Source: Sphingomonas sp. CCH21-G11
Lineage (GTDB): Bacteria; Pseudomonadota; Alphaproteobacteria; Sphingomonadales; Sphingomonadaceae
Direction: 5' to 3'
NCBI RefSeq assembly: GCF_001555965.1
Contig: NZ_LSHX01000015.1
Coordinates: 1-60,568 of the forward strand
Length of the DNA: 60,568 nucleotides
Shown here: positions 17,609-27,362 of the stretch, in pieces
How positions within the stretch are numbered: the stretch's first letter is position 1
How the letters are laid out: every line of letters starts with the position of its first letter
Made by a program: the position numbers and the translations under genes
The notes under the pieces: model-generated
The model's database searches: none
Told to the model about the DNA's origin: nothing
The model's input: only the letters and a program-made list of their open reading frames with translations

Positions 17609-18316
17609 TCACGCCGCATCGGCACGCAGGCTGACCTTCATCAAGCGCGCCCGGATTTCGGCCGGCGTGTCACCTGGCATGACCTCGATGAACCCGATTC
17701 CGGCTTTGCGCAGCGCCTCGCGCTTGATCGCGTCGCGCGTGGCGGCGGGGCCGAGATGATGACCGCTGCCCTGAAACTCGACTGCGTGCAGCGGGTTGCC
17801 CTGGGCACACACCAGCAGCAAATCGACGCGCTTGGAGTTGATCGCACGATACGCGGCTTCGCTTGGACTGGCGAGGATCTCGCCGAGACTCACCTGCGCC
17901 ATCACCCGCCATCCGAGGCCCATTTCCTCGATTGCGTTGCACAGCACCGAATAGAGCCGCGCCTCCCCACGATTGAGAATCTTTCGGGACGAAAAGGTGG
18001 CGACCTCGACTTCACGCAGCTGCTGCGCAGGATCGAATGGCACCTGCGCGGCATTCGGGTCATTTTGGCGTTGCTCGGTCCGCGCCACGAGAACGTCCAG
18101 CGAAATCCCGTCGTTCTGGCGGGGGCGACCGCGCCAGCCCCCTCTTCCGAGGGGAGGCGCATCAGGCTGCCGCTGAGGACGCCGCGAGTGCCCTCCGTCC
18201 CATCGGCGCTTGGGATGGCTTTGCCGCTCCGCCAATGCGCCAAGCATCACGGCCAGCCCGAGCGCAAGAACCCACGGCCATTCCGTGGCGATGAAGTGGA
18301 TGAAATCCAGGGACAT
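17609..18316 (-). CDS. DUF2726 domain protein with N-terminal membrane anchor
   Basis: 235 residues. One hydrophobic segment (about residues 12-28) is followed by a basic, Pro/Arg/Gly-rich linker and a DUF2726 domain from about residue 105: SSRKILNRGEARLYSVLCNAI, VDLLLVCAQGNPLHAVEFQG and KREALRKAGIGFIEVMPG. DUF2726 is a restriction-endonuclease-like (PD-D/E-x-K-like) fold often with unknown role; the D...E-x-Q arrangement is visible. It lies between the RND operon and mtnP on the same strand, 90 bases after the efflux operon. Confidence 0.75.
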   Translation of the reverse strand: MSLDFIHFIATEWPWVLALGLAVMLGALAERQSHPKRRWDGGHSRRPQRQPDAPPLGRGGWRGRPRQNDGISLDVLVARTEQRQNDPNAAQVPFDPAQQLREVEVATFSSRKILNRGEARLYSVLCNAIEEMGLGWRVMAQVSLGEILASPSEAAYRAINSKRVDLLLVCAQGNPLHAVEFQGSGHHLGPAATRDAIKREALRKAGIGFIEVMPGDTPAEIRARLMKVSLRADAA

Positions 18317-18406
18317 CCAAAGCTCCGAACCGCTTGGATCGAAGCTCGCACGACAGGCTTAGCGGATCGTTACGCGCGACGCGCTTTTCGATCCGATTTG
18401 GACCTT

Positions 18407-19828
18407 TTACGCCGGCACCTGTTCCCACCCGCCGCCGAGCGCGAGGAACAGCGTGACCGTCAGGTCCGCGAGCTGCGCCTGCGCATCCGCCAGCTGCGCC
18501 TCCGTCGTCGCCAGCTCGCGTTCGGCGTCGAGCACGACCTGGAAATTCTCGCGCCCCGCACGATAGCGCAGCCGGGCGATCCGGGCCGCTTCGTCGCTTT
18601 CGCTGCGCGCGCGCGCCAGCGTGTCGCGCGTTTCCAGCGCGGCCGAATATTGCGCCAGCGTGCTCTCGACTTCGCGCAGCGCGCCCAGCCATGCCCCGTC
18701 GAAACCGGCCAGCGCCGCATCCGCCGATGCCTCGGCCTGGCGGATCTGTGCCCGCGCCGCGGTGATGTTGGGGAAGGTCCAGCTGATCAGCGGCCCGAAA
18801 TTGAACCGGAAGCCGCGATTGTTGAACACGTCGCCCGCCGTCGCTGCCTGGCCGCCGATCGACCCGCCAATCGAGATGTTCGGGTAGAGCGCCGCGGTCG
18901 CCACCCCGATCCGCGCGGTCGCTGCCGCCAGCCGCCGCTCGGCCTCGCGAATATCGGGTCGCCGCGCGATCAGCGTCGCGCCATCGCCGATCGGCACCGG
19001 CGTGTCGAGCACCGGCGCGCCGACACAGGTCGCCAGCTCCTGGGGAAACTCGGCGGGCGGCTTGCCGGTCAGCACCGCCAGCGCATACAGCGCGCTGCGC
19101 CGCGATGCCTCAAGGTTGGGAATGCCGGCACGCGTCTGTTCCAGCTGCGAGCGCGCACGGCTGACCTCCAGCGCGGTGCCGCGGCCGCCCTGATATTGCC
19201 GCTCGGTCAACCCGAACGTCTCCTGCTGCACGCGCAGGCTTTCGCGCGCGACCGCGATCTGGCGACCGAGCGCACAGACCTGGGCATAAGCACGGGTGGT
19301 GTCGGCGACGACGCTGATCCGCGTGCGATCGTAAACCGCCTGCACCGCCTGATAGTCCGCGCGGCTCGCCTGGATCGTGCGGGTGATACGTCCGAACAGG
19401 TCGACCTGATAATTCACGTCCAACCCGCCATTGTAGAGCGGCGTTTCAAACGCGCCTGCGCCGCCGAAGCCGACCAGCGGGGTCCGGCTGTAGCTTTGCT
19501 GGCCGGTCAGCGTTGTGGTGGGCAGCAGCCCTGCCCGACTCTCGCTCAATGCCGCGCGGGCTTCGCGCAGATTTGCGGCGGCGGCGCGCAGGTCGGTGTT
19601 GTTCGCCAGCGCCTGATCTACCAGCCCGTCGAGCAGCGGCGCCCGGAACAGCCGCCACCACGCCGTCGGTGGCTCCTCCGGCGTGACCCCCGCCACCTTG
19701 CTCTCGACGAACGCGCCCTGCGCCGGCGCATCGGGCAACGGCGTTTCGAAATCCGGCCCGACCACACAGCCGGCCAACAGCGTGGCGGCCAGCAAAACGG
19801 TGGCGGCCCGTGCCGCGCGCGCGATCAT
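18407..19828 (-). CDS. RND efflux outer membrane factor (NodT family lipoprotein)
   Basis: 473 residues. A lipoprotein signal ends LLAGC with the lipidated cysteine C21, then VGPDF(E)TP, typical of NodT/OprM outer membrane factors. Two repeats of the outer membrane efflux protein domain follow (GLVDQALANNTDLRAAAANLREARAAL and RPDIREAERRLAAATARIGVATAALYPNISIGGSIG). It is the outer-membrane channel of the tripartite pump encoded upstream. Its ATG overlaps the stop of the RND gene as ATGA; the open frame further upstream lies within that gene and is not used. Confidence 0.94.
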   Translation of the reverse strand: MIARAARAATVLLAATLLAGCVVGPDFETPLPDAPAQGAFVESKVAGVTPEEPPTAWWRLFRAPLLDGLVDQALANNTDLRAAAANLREARAALSESRAGLLPTTTLTGQQSYSRTPLVGFGGAGAFETPLYNGGLDVNYQVDLFGRITRTIQASRADYQAVQAVYDRTRISVVADTTRAYAQVCALGRQIAVARESLRVQQETFGLTERQYQGGRGTALEVSRARSQLEQTRAGIPNLEASRRSALYALAVLTGKPPAEFPQELATCVGAPVLDTPVPIGDGATLIARRPDIREAERRLAAATARIGVATAALYPNISIGGSIGGQAATAGDVFNNRGFRFNFGPLISWTFPNITAARAQIRQAEASADAALAGFDGAWLGALREVESTLAQYSAALETRDTLARARSESDEAARIARLRYRAGRENFQVVLDAERELATTEAQLADAQAQLADLTVTLFLALGGGWEQVPA

Positions 19829-22800
19829 TGGCCCGCCTCCGGCATGGGATCGCCAGTCGGTCCGGCCTCCTCGCGCGGCATCGGCGTCGGCTTCGGCTTG
19901 CGCTTGAACCGCCCTGCCAGCCCGCGCATCAGCACGTAGAAGAGCGGCGTGAACACCAGTCCGAACACCGTCACGCCGATCATGCCGAACACGACCGCCG
20001 TGCCCAGCGCCTGGCGCATCTCCGCGCCCGGCCCGGTCGCGATCGCCAGCGGGATAACGCCGAAGATGAAGGCGAAGCTGGTCATCAGGATCGGGCGCAG
20101 GCGCGACCGGGCGGCATGCACGGCCGCGTCGAAGCGGTTCATGCCCTCTTCCTCGCCCTGCTTTGCAAACTCGACGATCAGGATCGCGTTCTTCGCCGCC
20201 AGCGCGATCAGCACGACCAGCCCGACTTGCGTGAGGATATTGTTGTCCATGCCGCGCAGGTTGACGCCGATCAGCGCCGCCAAAATGCACATCGGCACGA
20301 TCAGGATGACCGCGAAGGGCAGCGACAGCGCTTCATATTGCGCGGCGAGCACGAGGAACACGAACACGACCGCCAGCACGAAGATCAGCCCCGAACTGCT
20401 GCCCGCCGCGCGCTCCTGATAGGCGATGCCGGTCCATTCATAGCTGTAGCCGGGTGCCAGCACCTGTCCCGCCAGATTCTCCATCGTCGTCAGCGCCGTT
20501 CCCGTCGCGACGCCAGGCGCGGCCTGCCCCTGCAGTTCGACCGCCGGGAACAGATTATAGCGCACCACGCGCGCCGGCCCGCTTTCGGTGCGCAGCGTTG
20601 CTACCGACGACAGCGGCAGCATCTCGCCATTCGCCGACCGCACCTGAATGCGGCGCAGGTCGGCGGTGTCGTCGCGCGCGGTCGGCTCGGCCTGAGCGGT
20701 CACGCGGAAGGTGCGGCCGAACAGGTTGAAGTCGTTGACATAGTTGGAACCGATATAGGTCGACAGCGCGTCGAACACGGCTTCGGGCTGCACACCCAAT
20801 AGCTGCGCGCGGTCGCGGTCGACATCGGCGAAGATGCGCGGGCTGTTGGTGTTGAACAGCGTGAAGACCTGCGTCACCGTGTTCTGCTGGGCGGCCGCGC
20901 CCATCATCGCATAGGTCTGGCCTTCCAGCGCCTTGTAGCCGTTGTTGCCGCGGTCCTGCAGCATCATCACGAAGCCGGAGCCATTGCCCAGGCCCTGCAC
21001 CGCCGGCGGCGCGATGACGAAGATGTTGGCGCCGTCGATGCCGCCGAACAGCGCGCCGGTCAGCGCGCCGGCCAGGCTCGCGGCGTCCTGCCCCTCGCCG
21101 CCACGGTCTTCCCAGTCCTTCAATTTCAGGAACACCGTGGCCGCATTCGACGCCTGGCTGAAGCTTGATCCGTCCAGCCCCGCAAAGGTCGCGGTGGTCT
21201 GGATCGCCGGGTTCTTGAAGGCGATCGCCTCGACCTGGCGCGCGACCGCCTCGGTGCGGTCGAGCGAAGCGCCCGCCGGCAGCTGGATCACGCCGATCAG
21301 GAAGCCCTGATCCTGTTCGGGGATGAAGCCCCCCGGCGTCGCCACCAGCCGCCAGCCGGTGAGCGCAAGCAAGCCCGCATAGATGATCAGCATGATTGTC
21401 GCCATGCGGATCGCCCGCGCGGTGAAGCGCCCGTAACGATCGGACAGCCAGTCGAACCCCTGGTTGAAGCGATGACCGGCGAGCTTGACCGGGCGCAGCC
21501 AGCGCGGCCCGCTGTCCAGATGATCCTCGCGGTGGGGCTTGAGCAGCAGTGCCGCCATCGCCGGCGACAAGGTGAGCGAGACGAGCAGCGAGATTGCCGA
21601 CGCCGCCGCGATCGCGACCGCGAACTGCTGATAGAAGATGCCCGGAATGCCGGGGACCAGCGCGGTCGGGATGAACACCGACACCAGCACCAGGCCGATC
21701 GCGATCAGCGCGCCCGACACCTCGCGCATCGTGCGGTGCGCGGCGTCGCGCGGGTTCATGCCGTCGCGGATATGCTTCTCGACCGCTTCGACCACGACGA
21801 TCGCGTCGTCGACGACGATGCCGACCGCCAGCACGAGGCCGAACAGCGACAGCGAATTCACCGAGAAGCCGAGGGCCAGCAGCACCAGGAAGGTGCCGAC
21901 CAGCGCGACCGGGATGGCGATGATCGGAATCAGCGCCGCGCGCCAGGTCTGAAGGAAGACGATGACGACGATGACCACCAGGATCACCGCTTCGTACAGT
22001 GTCTTCTGCACTTCCTCGACCGATGCCGCGACGAATTCGGTCGGGTTGTAGGGGATGGAATAGGACAGCCCCGGCGGGAACGCCTTTGACAGCGTCGCCA
22101 TTTCGTCGAGCACCAGCTGCGACGCGCTCAGCGCGTTGGCACCGGGCTGCGGGATGATTGCCAGCGCGATCCCGCGCTTGCCGCCGAACGCGGCGCGAAC
22201 GCCGTAATCCTGGCTGCCCAGTTCGATACGCGCCACGTCGCGCAGGCGGGTGATCGCGCCGCCGTCGGGGTTGGCCTTGACCACGATGTTGGCGAATTCG
22301 GACGGATCGGCCAGCCGGCCCTTGACGTCGATCGCGGTCTCGAATGCGGGATTGCCCTTGCCGAACGGCGGCTGGCCGAGCGCACCGCCGGCGACCTGAA
22401 GATTCTGGCCGCGCAGCGACGCGATGATCTCGCCCGCAGTCAGGTCGCGCGCGGCGGCCTTGTCCGGGTCGATCCACACGCGCATCGAATAATTGCCGCC
22501 GCCGAACACCTGGACCGCGCCGACGCCCTCCAGCCGAAGCAGCCGGTCGCGGATCGTCGTGTTGGCGTAGTTGCCGATATAGTCGACATCCAGGCTGGGA
22601 TCGGCGGAGGTCAGCGCGACGATCAGGAGGAAGCCCGATTCCTGCTTGTTGACCGTCACGCCGATCTGGCGGACCTGCTCGGGCAGCCGCGGCTCGGCGA
22701 GCGCCACGCGGTTCTGGACCAGCACCTGCGCCGCATCCAGATCGGTGCCGGGTTCGAAGGTGACGGTGATCGTCGCGGCGCCCTGGGTGGATGAGGATTG

Positions 22801-23040
22801 CAGGTACAGCATCCCCTCCACCCCGTTGATCTCCTGTTCGATCGGGGTGGCGACCGTTTCCGCGATCGTTTCCGATGACGCGCCGGCATAGAAGGCCTGC
22901 ACCGCGATCGTCGGTGGCGCGATCTCGGGATATTGCGACAGCGGCAGCAGCGGATAGGCGAACGCGCCGAGCAGCGTGATGAAGATCGAGATGACGGCCG
23001 CGAAGATCGGCCGCTCGATGAAGAAGCTGGAAATGTTCAC
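19825..23040 (-). CDS. RND (HAE1 family) multidrug efflux inner membrane transporter
   Basis: 1071 residues, full length for an AcrB/MexB-type proton-driven pump. It begins VNISSFFIERPIFAAVISI and contains GVEGMLYLQSSS, the transmembrane aspartates in GIVVDDAIVVVEAVEKH, and the second-half SLPFAVILIVPMCILAALIGV plus KNAILIVEFAK. The start is GTG at 23040 with GGAG nine bases upstream; the 19 residues before it are not family sequence. It lies 16 bases after the membrane fusion protein and overlaps the outer-membrane factor by four bases. Confidence 0.97.
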   Translation of the reverse strand: MNISSFFIERPIFAAVISIFITLLGAFAYPLLPLSQYPEIAPPTIAVQAFYAGASSETIAETVATPIEQEINGVEGMLYLQSSSTQGAATITVTFEPGTDLDAAQVLVQNRVALAEPRLPEQVRQIGVTVNKQESGFLLIVALTSADPSLDVDYIGNYANTTIRDRLLRLEGVGAVQVFGGGNYSMRVWIDPDKAAARDLTAGEIIASLRGQNLQVAGGALGQPPFGKGNPAFETAIDVKGRLADPSEFANIVVKANPDGGAITRLRDVARIELGSQDYGVRAAFGGKRGIALAIIPQPGANALSASQLVLDEMATLSKAFPPGLSYSIPYNPTEFVAASVEEVQKTLYEAVILVVIVVIVFLQTWRAALIPIIAIPVALVGTFLVLLALGFSVNSLSLFGLVLAVGIVVDDAIVVVEAVEKHIRDGMNPRDAAHRTMREVSGALIAIGLVLVSVFIPTALVPGIPGIFYQQFAVAIAAASAISLLVSLTLSPAMAALLLKPHREDHLDSGPRWLRPVKLAGHRFNQGFDWLSDRYGRFTARAIRMATIMLIIYAGLLALTGWRLVATPGGFIPEQDQGFLIGVIQLPAGASLDRTEAVARQVEAIAFKNPAIQTTATFAGLDGSSFSQASNAATVFLKLKDWEDRGGEGQDAASLAGALTGALFGGIDGANIFVIAPPAVQGLGNGSGFVMMLQDRGNNGYKALEGQTYAMMGAAAQQNTVTQVFTLFNTNSPRIFADVDRDRAQLLGVQPEAVFDALSTYIGSNYVNDFNLFGRTFRVTAQAEPTARDDTADLRRIQVRSANGEMLPLSSVATLRTESGPARVVRYNLFPAVELQGQAAPGVATGTALTTMENLAGQVLAPGYSYEWTGIAYQERAAGSSSGLIFVLAVVFVFLVLAAQYEALSLPFAVILIVPMCILAALIGVNLRGMDNNILTQVGLVVLIALAAKNAILIVEFAKQGEEEGMNRFDAAVHAARSRLRPILMTSFAFIFGVIPLAIATGPGAEMRQALGTAVVFGMIGVTVFGLVFTPLFYVLMRGLAGRFKRKPKPTPMPREEAGPTGDPMPEAGQ

Positions 23041-23056
23041 GACCCCGTGCTCCCGC

Positions 23057-24259
23057 TCAGCGCGACGCGGGGGCTGAACCGCCCGCCACCGCCGCACTCG
23101 ACGATGCCGGTGCCGCTCCCGCCTGGGCGGTCACCTCGTCGATCAGCTTGGGGTCGATCCGCCCGCCCTGTGGCTGCACCTTCTGCCCCGGGCGGACGCG
23201 CAGCGCGCCGCTGATGACGACGCGCTCATTCTCCTTCAGCCCCGACCGCACGACGCGCAGGCCGCCGATCAGCGGCCCCAGCTCGACGGGACGGCCGGTC
23301 ATGTTGCCCTGGCCGTCGACGATATAGACCAGCCGGCGGGCCGAATCGGTGGCGATCGCGGTGTCGGGGACGAGGATCGCGCGATAGGGCCGCGACGCCT
23401 GAAGCTGCAGGGTGCCGAACATGCCGGGGCGCAGCAGGCCGTCGGGATTGGGAATGACCGCGCGCGCACGGATCGTGCCGGTTCCCGACGAGATCGCGTT
23501 GTCGACGAAATCGAGCCGCCCGCGATGGGTGAAACCCGCTTCGTCCTGCAGCTTGACCGCGACCGGCGTGCCCGATCCGATCCCCGCATTCTCGCGCTGA
23601 TATTTGAGCAGCAGCGATTCGGAACCGTCGAACGTGAAGTGCAGCGGATTGGTCGATACGATCGTCGTCAGCACCGTCTGGTCGGCGATCACGGCGTTGC
23701 CGCGGTCGACGCGGCGATCGGAGGCACGGCCGCTGATCGGCGCGGTGACGCGGGTGAAGCCGAGTTCCAGCTCGCGCGCACGCACCGCCGCCCGGGCCGC
23801 CGCGACCTGGGCTTCGGCGGAGCGGAAGGCCGCGGTACGCTGCTCGACTTCCTCCGCGCTCGCTGCGTTCGATTTTGCCAGCGTGCGCGAACGCTCAAGC
23901 TCGGTGCTGGCGTTGGTCGCGGTCGCCTGCGCCTGAACCAGCTGCGCGCGCGCCTGCGCCAGGGCCGCCTGGGCCGGCCGCGGATCGACCTGGAACAGCA
24001 GCTGGCCCTGGCGGACATATTGCCCGTCGGTGAAATGCACCGACGCCAGATAGCCGGAAGCGCGCGGGCGCACGTCGACGCTGTTCACCGCCTCGAACCG
24101 CCCGACAAATTCGTCCTGATCGGTGACGTTGCGGATCAGCGGCTGCGCGACGGTGACGGGCACCGCCGGCGGCGGGCCGCCCTGCTGGGCTTCCGAACCG
24201 CACCCGGAGATCGCCAGGGCGGACGTGACGGCGAAAATCGCAAGCGCAACTCTTTGCAT
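23057..24259 (-). CDS. RND efflux periplasmic adaptor (membrane fusion) lipoprotein
   Basis: 400 residues of the AcrA/MexA/HlyD type. Signal peptidase II motif LAISGC gives a lipidated C20. Typical segments: DVRPRASGYLASVHFTDGQYVRQGQLLFQVDPRP (lipoyl half), a helical hairpin at about 95-165, then ELGFTRVTAPISGRASDRRVDRGN. The C-terminus is Ala/Ser-rich. First gene of the efflux operon, read from a sigma70-like promoter about 95 bases upstream that overlaps a palindrome shared with the divergent TetR gene. Confidence 0.95.
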   Translation of the reverse strand: MQRVALAIFAVTSALAISGCGSEAQQGGPPPAVPVTVAQPLIRNVTDQDEFVGRFEAVNSVDVRPRASGYLASVHFTDGQYVRQGQLLFQVDPRPAQAALAQARAQLVQAQATATNASTELERSRTLAKSNAASAEEVEQRTAAFRSAEAQVAAARAAVRARELELGFTRVTAPISGRASDRRVDRGNAVIADQTVLTTIVSTNPLHFTFDGSESLLLKYQRENAGIGSGTPVAVKLQDEAGFTHRGRLDFVDNAISSGTGTIRARAVIPNPDGLLRPGMFGTLQLQASRPYRAILVPDTAIATDSARRLVYIVDGQGNMTGRPVELGPLIGGLRVVRSGLKENERVVISGALRVRPGQKVQPQGGRIDPKLIDEVTAQAGAAPASSSAAVAGGSAPASR

Positions 24260-24354
24260 AACTTTCCAGCCCTGATTTGATCCGTCCGGTCTGTGCCGGA
24301 CTCCACGCAGGCCCTCACCGCGCCGCGCCTTTTTTGGCCGGTCGCACCGGCTCT

Positions 24355-24437
24355 GGAATAAGATTGCGGTTTCGGCTTGTCAACGGCTGTAGACTTTTAT
24401 CAACGATTGTTGACGCTTGGCACGATGCGCGTATTTT
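24355..24437. promoter_or_regulatory. Divergent promoters with two tandem TetR-type palindromes
   Basis: Two 16-base sites match RTCAACGRYTGTWGAC: GTCAACGGCTGTAGAC at 24379-24394 and ATCAACGATTGTTGAC at 24399-24414, spaced exactly 20 bases apart. Each covers a -35 box. Leftward (efflux operon): TTGACA at 24383-24378, 17-base spacer, TATTCC at 24360-24355. Rightward (tetR): TTGACG at 24410-24415, 16-base spacer, TATTTT at 24432-24437, eight bases before the tetR ATG. The layout implies that the TetR protein represses both directions. Sites are seen; binding is inferred. Confidence 0.75.
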
Positions 24438-24445
24438 GACCCCGG

Positions 24446-25033
24446 ATGAACCGTTGCGCAAAACCCGATCCACGTCCGCGCAACGCCGCGGCCACTCGCG
24501 ATGCAATTCTCGATCACGCGCGCCGGCTTTTTGCACGCGACAGCTATGAACAGGTCGGTCTTCGCGACATCGCCGGCGGGGCCGGCATCGATGCGGCGCT
24601 GGTCTGCCGATATTTCGGCAGCAAGGAGGAATTGTTCAAGACTGCGCTGCGCGGCGACGATGAAGATTTGTTCGCCGGGGTCGATCGCGCCGGCTTGGCA
24701 AAGCATCTGGTCGACATGGTCACCGACGCCGACGGCGATGCGGACCACGACCAGCGGGATAGTGAGGCGGAACAGCTGATGATCATGCTGCGCTCCGCAT
24801 CGTCGCCGCGCGCCGCCGCGATCGTCAGCGAAGCGGTCCGGGACGAGCTCATCGAGCCGATCGCGGCGCTGATCGACCGGCCCGACGCCCGCACCCGGGC
24901 GCTGCTGTGCCTGGTCACGCTGCTTGGCTACGCGCTGATCGACCCCGTCCTCGACGGCGAGGCACTCACCAACGAACGCCCGGCACTGACGCCCGCCATG
25001 CACGACCTGCTCGAACACATCCTGGGCGGCTGA
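24446..25033 (+). CDS. TetR/AcrR family transcriptional regulator (probable efflux repressor)
   Basis: 195 residues. The N-terminal HTH reads NAAATRDAILDHARRLFARDSYEQVGLRDIAGGAGIDAALVCRYFGSKEELFKTAL, a normal TetR DNA-binding domain; the C-terminal ligand domain (TetR_C_17-like) contains RSASSPRAAAIVSEAVRDELI. Divergent from the RND efflux operon, with shared palindromes in the intergenic region, so it most likely represses that operon and itself. The -10 is only eight bases before the ATG, so the leader is extremely short. Confidence 0.92.
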   Translation: MNRCAKPDPRPRNAAATRDAILDHARRLFARDSYEQVGLRDIAGGAGIDAALVCRYFGSKEELFKTALRGDDEDLFAGVDRAGLAKHLVDMVTDADGDADHDQRDSEAEQLMIMLRSASSPRAAAIVSEAVRDELIEPIAALIDRPDARTRALLCLVTLLGYALIDPVLDGEALTNERPALTPAMHDLLEHILGG

Positions 25034-25118
25034 TCCCGACCCGGCGCGGACGCTCGCTCATACTGGACCGAGAAGCGGACCGCGATCGGCACCGTGGCCG
25101 AACGGCTGGAACTTTCCA

Positions 25119-26417
25119 TCAGCGAAGCCGCTGACTCTCCAGATCTTGCTCCATCGCGGCGAGAAATTCGGCGCGGTATCGGAGCGCCTCCGGCATCGGC
25201 ACACGGCGGCCGGGCATATATTGCGCAAGGAATAGGCAGGTACGCTGACGCAGCGGGTCCACGCTGAAAAACGTGCTGCACGCCCCCACGGCGGAAAAGA
25301 CCCCTTCGGTGCCGTTATCGCTCCGCACCCCCGGCATGACGACCCCTGCACCCGCGCCGAACCCGCCGGTCGGCGGATAGGACACATCGGGTGGGAGGAG
25401 GTTGGACAATGCCATGCGCACGGTTGCCGGTGTCATCACGCGCGCGCCGTCAAGCTCGCCCTCGTTCAGGAGCATTTGCCCGAAACGGACGAGATCGCGC
25501 GCCGAGCTTACCAGGCCACCGCCGCCCGCCAACAGCTTCGGGGGATCAAGCCAAAAACTGCTGCGACCCTGGTCAATGGCGACGGGTCCCTCGGGCGCGT
25601 TGCCATAAAGGGTCGTCAGGCGATGCACGTCCCGCCTTCGAACGCGGAAACCGGTCGACCGCATCCCGAGCGGCGCGAACAGCCGCCGCTGCATGAACGT
25701 GTCCAGCGGCAGTCCGGACGCCCGCTCGATCACAGCGCCCATGAGGTCGAGGCCCATCGAATAGTGCCACGCCGTTCCTGGTTCGGCGATCAGCGGCACC
25801 TCCGCCATACGCCTGACCATCTCGGTCAGGCCGTTGACCTGCGTGCCGTACCACGTCTCGCCAGGCTGCCGCACGAAGCTGCCCGGCGTCACCCCCCGCT
25901 CGCGATAGGCGCGCGCAAGGGGCGTATCGCCCAGCACCGGCTGCCAGTTCGACAGGCCCGAAGTGTGCGTCAGCAGGTGCCGCATCGTCATCTGCCGCAC
26001 AGCTGGCCGTGAATCGAGGCTCGCGTCGGGATCGATGGCGACCCGCATCTGGCCGAGTTCCGGCAAGACCTCCGCAACCGGCTGGTCGAGCGCAATCAGT
26101 CCGTCCTCGATCAGCAGCATCGCGGCCATACCCGTGATCGGCTTGCTCACGGAATAAAGGCGAAACAGGGAGTCGGGGGAGACGGCGACAGCGGAGTCGT
26201 AAGCGATCGTGCCAGCGACTTGAAATTCGGTCCGCGATCGCCCTTGCGCAATCGCCGCGGCCGCACCTGCGAACTTCTTGTCGGCAGTGTATCGGTCGAG
26301 CAGCGAACGGACGCGTGACCAACGCTGTTCCGGCACTGCCCCCGCGGCCGCACTTGCGCTCAACACTGTTGCCCCGGCGATAAAATCCCGGCGGCGGACG
26401 AGACTTGCATGATCCAT
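25119..26417 (-). CDS. Serine hydrolase, beta-lactamase/class C type
   Basis: About 432 residues. The N-terminal RRRDFIAGATVLSASAAAGA has a twin-arginine-like region followed by a hydrophobic stretch, suggesting Tat export. The nucleophile motif S-x-x-K is SVSK in FRLYSVSKPITGMAA; the second motif is Y-S-M (AWHYSMGLDLMG); conserved HLLTHTSGL and LFAPLGM are also present. It belongs to the beta-lactamase (PF00144)/esterase group; the substrate could be an ester or a peptide. The start at 26417 has GAGGAG eight bases upstream. Confidence 0.88.
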   Translation of the reverse strand: MDHASLVRRRDFIAGATVLSASAAAGAVPEQRWSRVRSLLDRYTADKKFAGAAAAIAQGRSRTEFQVAGTIAYDSAVAVSPDSLFRLYSVSKPITGMAAMLLIEDGLIALDQPVAEVLPELGQMRVAIDPDASLDSRPAVRQMTMRHLLTHTSGLSNWQPVLGDTPLARAYRERGVTPGSFVRQPGETWYGTQVNGLTEMVRRMAEVPLIAEPGTAWHYSMGLDLMGAVIERASGLPLDTFMQRRLFAPLGMRSTGFRVRRRDVHRLTTLYGNAPEGPVAIDQGRSSFWLDPPKLLAGGGGLVSSARDLVRFGQMLLNEGELDGARVMTPATVRMALSNLLPPDVSYPPTGGFGAGAGVVMPGVRSDNGTEGVFSAVGACSTFFSVDPLRQRTCLFLAQYMPGRRVPMPEALRYRAEFLAAMEQDLESQRLR

Positions 26418-26696
26418 CACCCGCGCTCCTCGCCTCAATGACTCCAGGCTGCGACATATCGGACAATCTGCGGCGACGCGTCTCGTCGGCCAGTATGCCG
26501 TGAGGGGTGCGCGATCGCAATCGAGTCGGGGGGTGGTGCTCGCAACGCCCCGCCCGGGATGCCCTGGCGAGTTGGCGCCCGGGCGGACGTGCAGCGTCGG
26601 GCAAGCTCGAACGCGCCGGGATCAACCGGCAAGCCCGACGATGCGGACCCCCGAACGGCCGAAATGCACGATCCGGGCCTTCAGGCGCACGACGCG

Positions 26697-27362
26697 CTAG
26701 AAGACAGCGTCGACCAGTTGCCGGAACGCCGCCGCGCGGTGGCTGATCGCATGCTTGCGCGCCGGGTCCATCTCGCCGAACGTCTCGGTCTCGCCCTGGG
26801 CCACGAATACGGGATCATAGCCGAAGCCGCGGCGGCCGCGCGGTGGCCATACCAACGTTCCGTGCACCCGCCCCTCGAACCATTCGACATGCCCGTCGGG
26901 CCAGGCGAGCGCGAGGGTGCAGGCGAAATAGGCGCTCCGGCTGACATCCGGGCCCAGCTCGGCCAGCTTCCCCTCGACTTTGCCCATCGCCATGTACCAG
27001 TCGCGGCCCGGCCCGCCCTCGAACGCGCGCTTCTCGGCCCAATCGGCGGTGTAGACGCCGGGTGCGCCCCCCAGCGCCTCGACGCATAGACCGCTGTCGT
27101 CGGACAGCGCCGGCAGCCCCGACAGGTCGGCCGCGCTCATCGCCTTCAGCTCGGCATTGGCATAGAAGGTCGTGCCGTTCTCGACCGGCTCGGGCAGGTC
27201 GAGCTCGGCCGCCGACACCGGCTCGATCCCGAACGGGGCGAGCAGTTCCCGGATCTCGCGCACCTTGCCTTCATTGTGGCTTGCGATCACCAGGCGGCCC
27301 GGCTGCAGCTTGCGGATCGCCTGGGGCGGCACGCCCTCCGCTTCGCCCGTCGGATCGCTCAC
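26697..27362 (-). CDS. rdgB: dITP/XTP pyrophosphatase (RdgB/HAM1)
   Basis: 221 residues. The core starts [18 protein letters not shown] and includes [40 protein letters not shown] and GFGYDPVFV, all diagnostic of the HAM1/RdgB house-cleaning pyrophosphatase that removes deaminated purine nucleotides. A 23-residue N-terminal extension precedes the core. The ATG overlaps the stop of rph by four bases, giving the common rph-rdgB pair. Confidence 0.96.
   Translation of the reverse strand: MSDPTGEAEGVPPQAIRKLQPGRLVIASHNEGKVREIRELLAPFGIEPVSAAELDLPEPVENGTTFYANAELKAMSAADLSGLPALSDDSGLCVEALGGAPGVYTADWAEKRAFEGGPGRDWYMAMGKVEGKLAELGPDVSRSAYFACTLALAWPDGHVEWFEGRVHGTLVWPPRGRRGFGYDPVFVAQGETETFGEMDPARKHAISHRAAAFRQLVDAVF

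Noticed and set aside
17525..19939. 804-codon open frame antisense to the outer-membrane factor and DUF2726 genes
   Set aside because: Arg/Gln-rich composition with no motif; genuine genes lie opposite.
26418..26696. Gene in the 279-base gap between the serine hydrolase and rdgB
   Set aside because: Open frames here are Arg-rich shadows without a ribosome site or family similarity.
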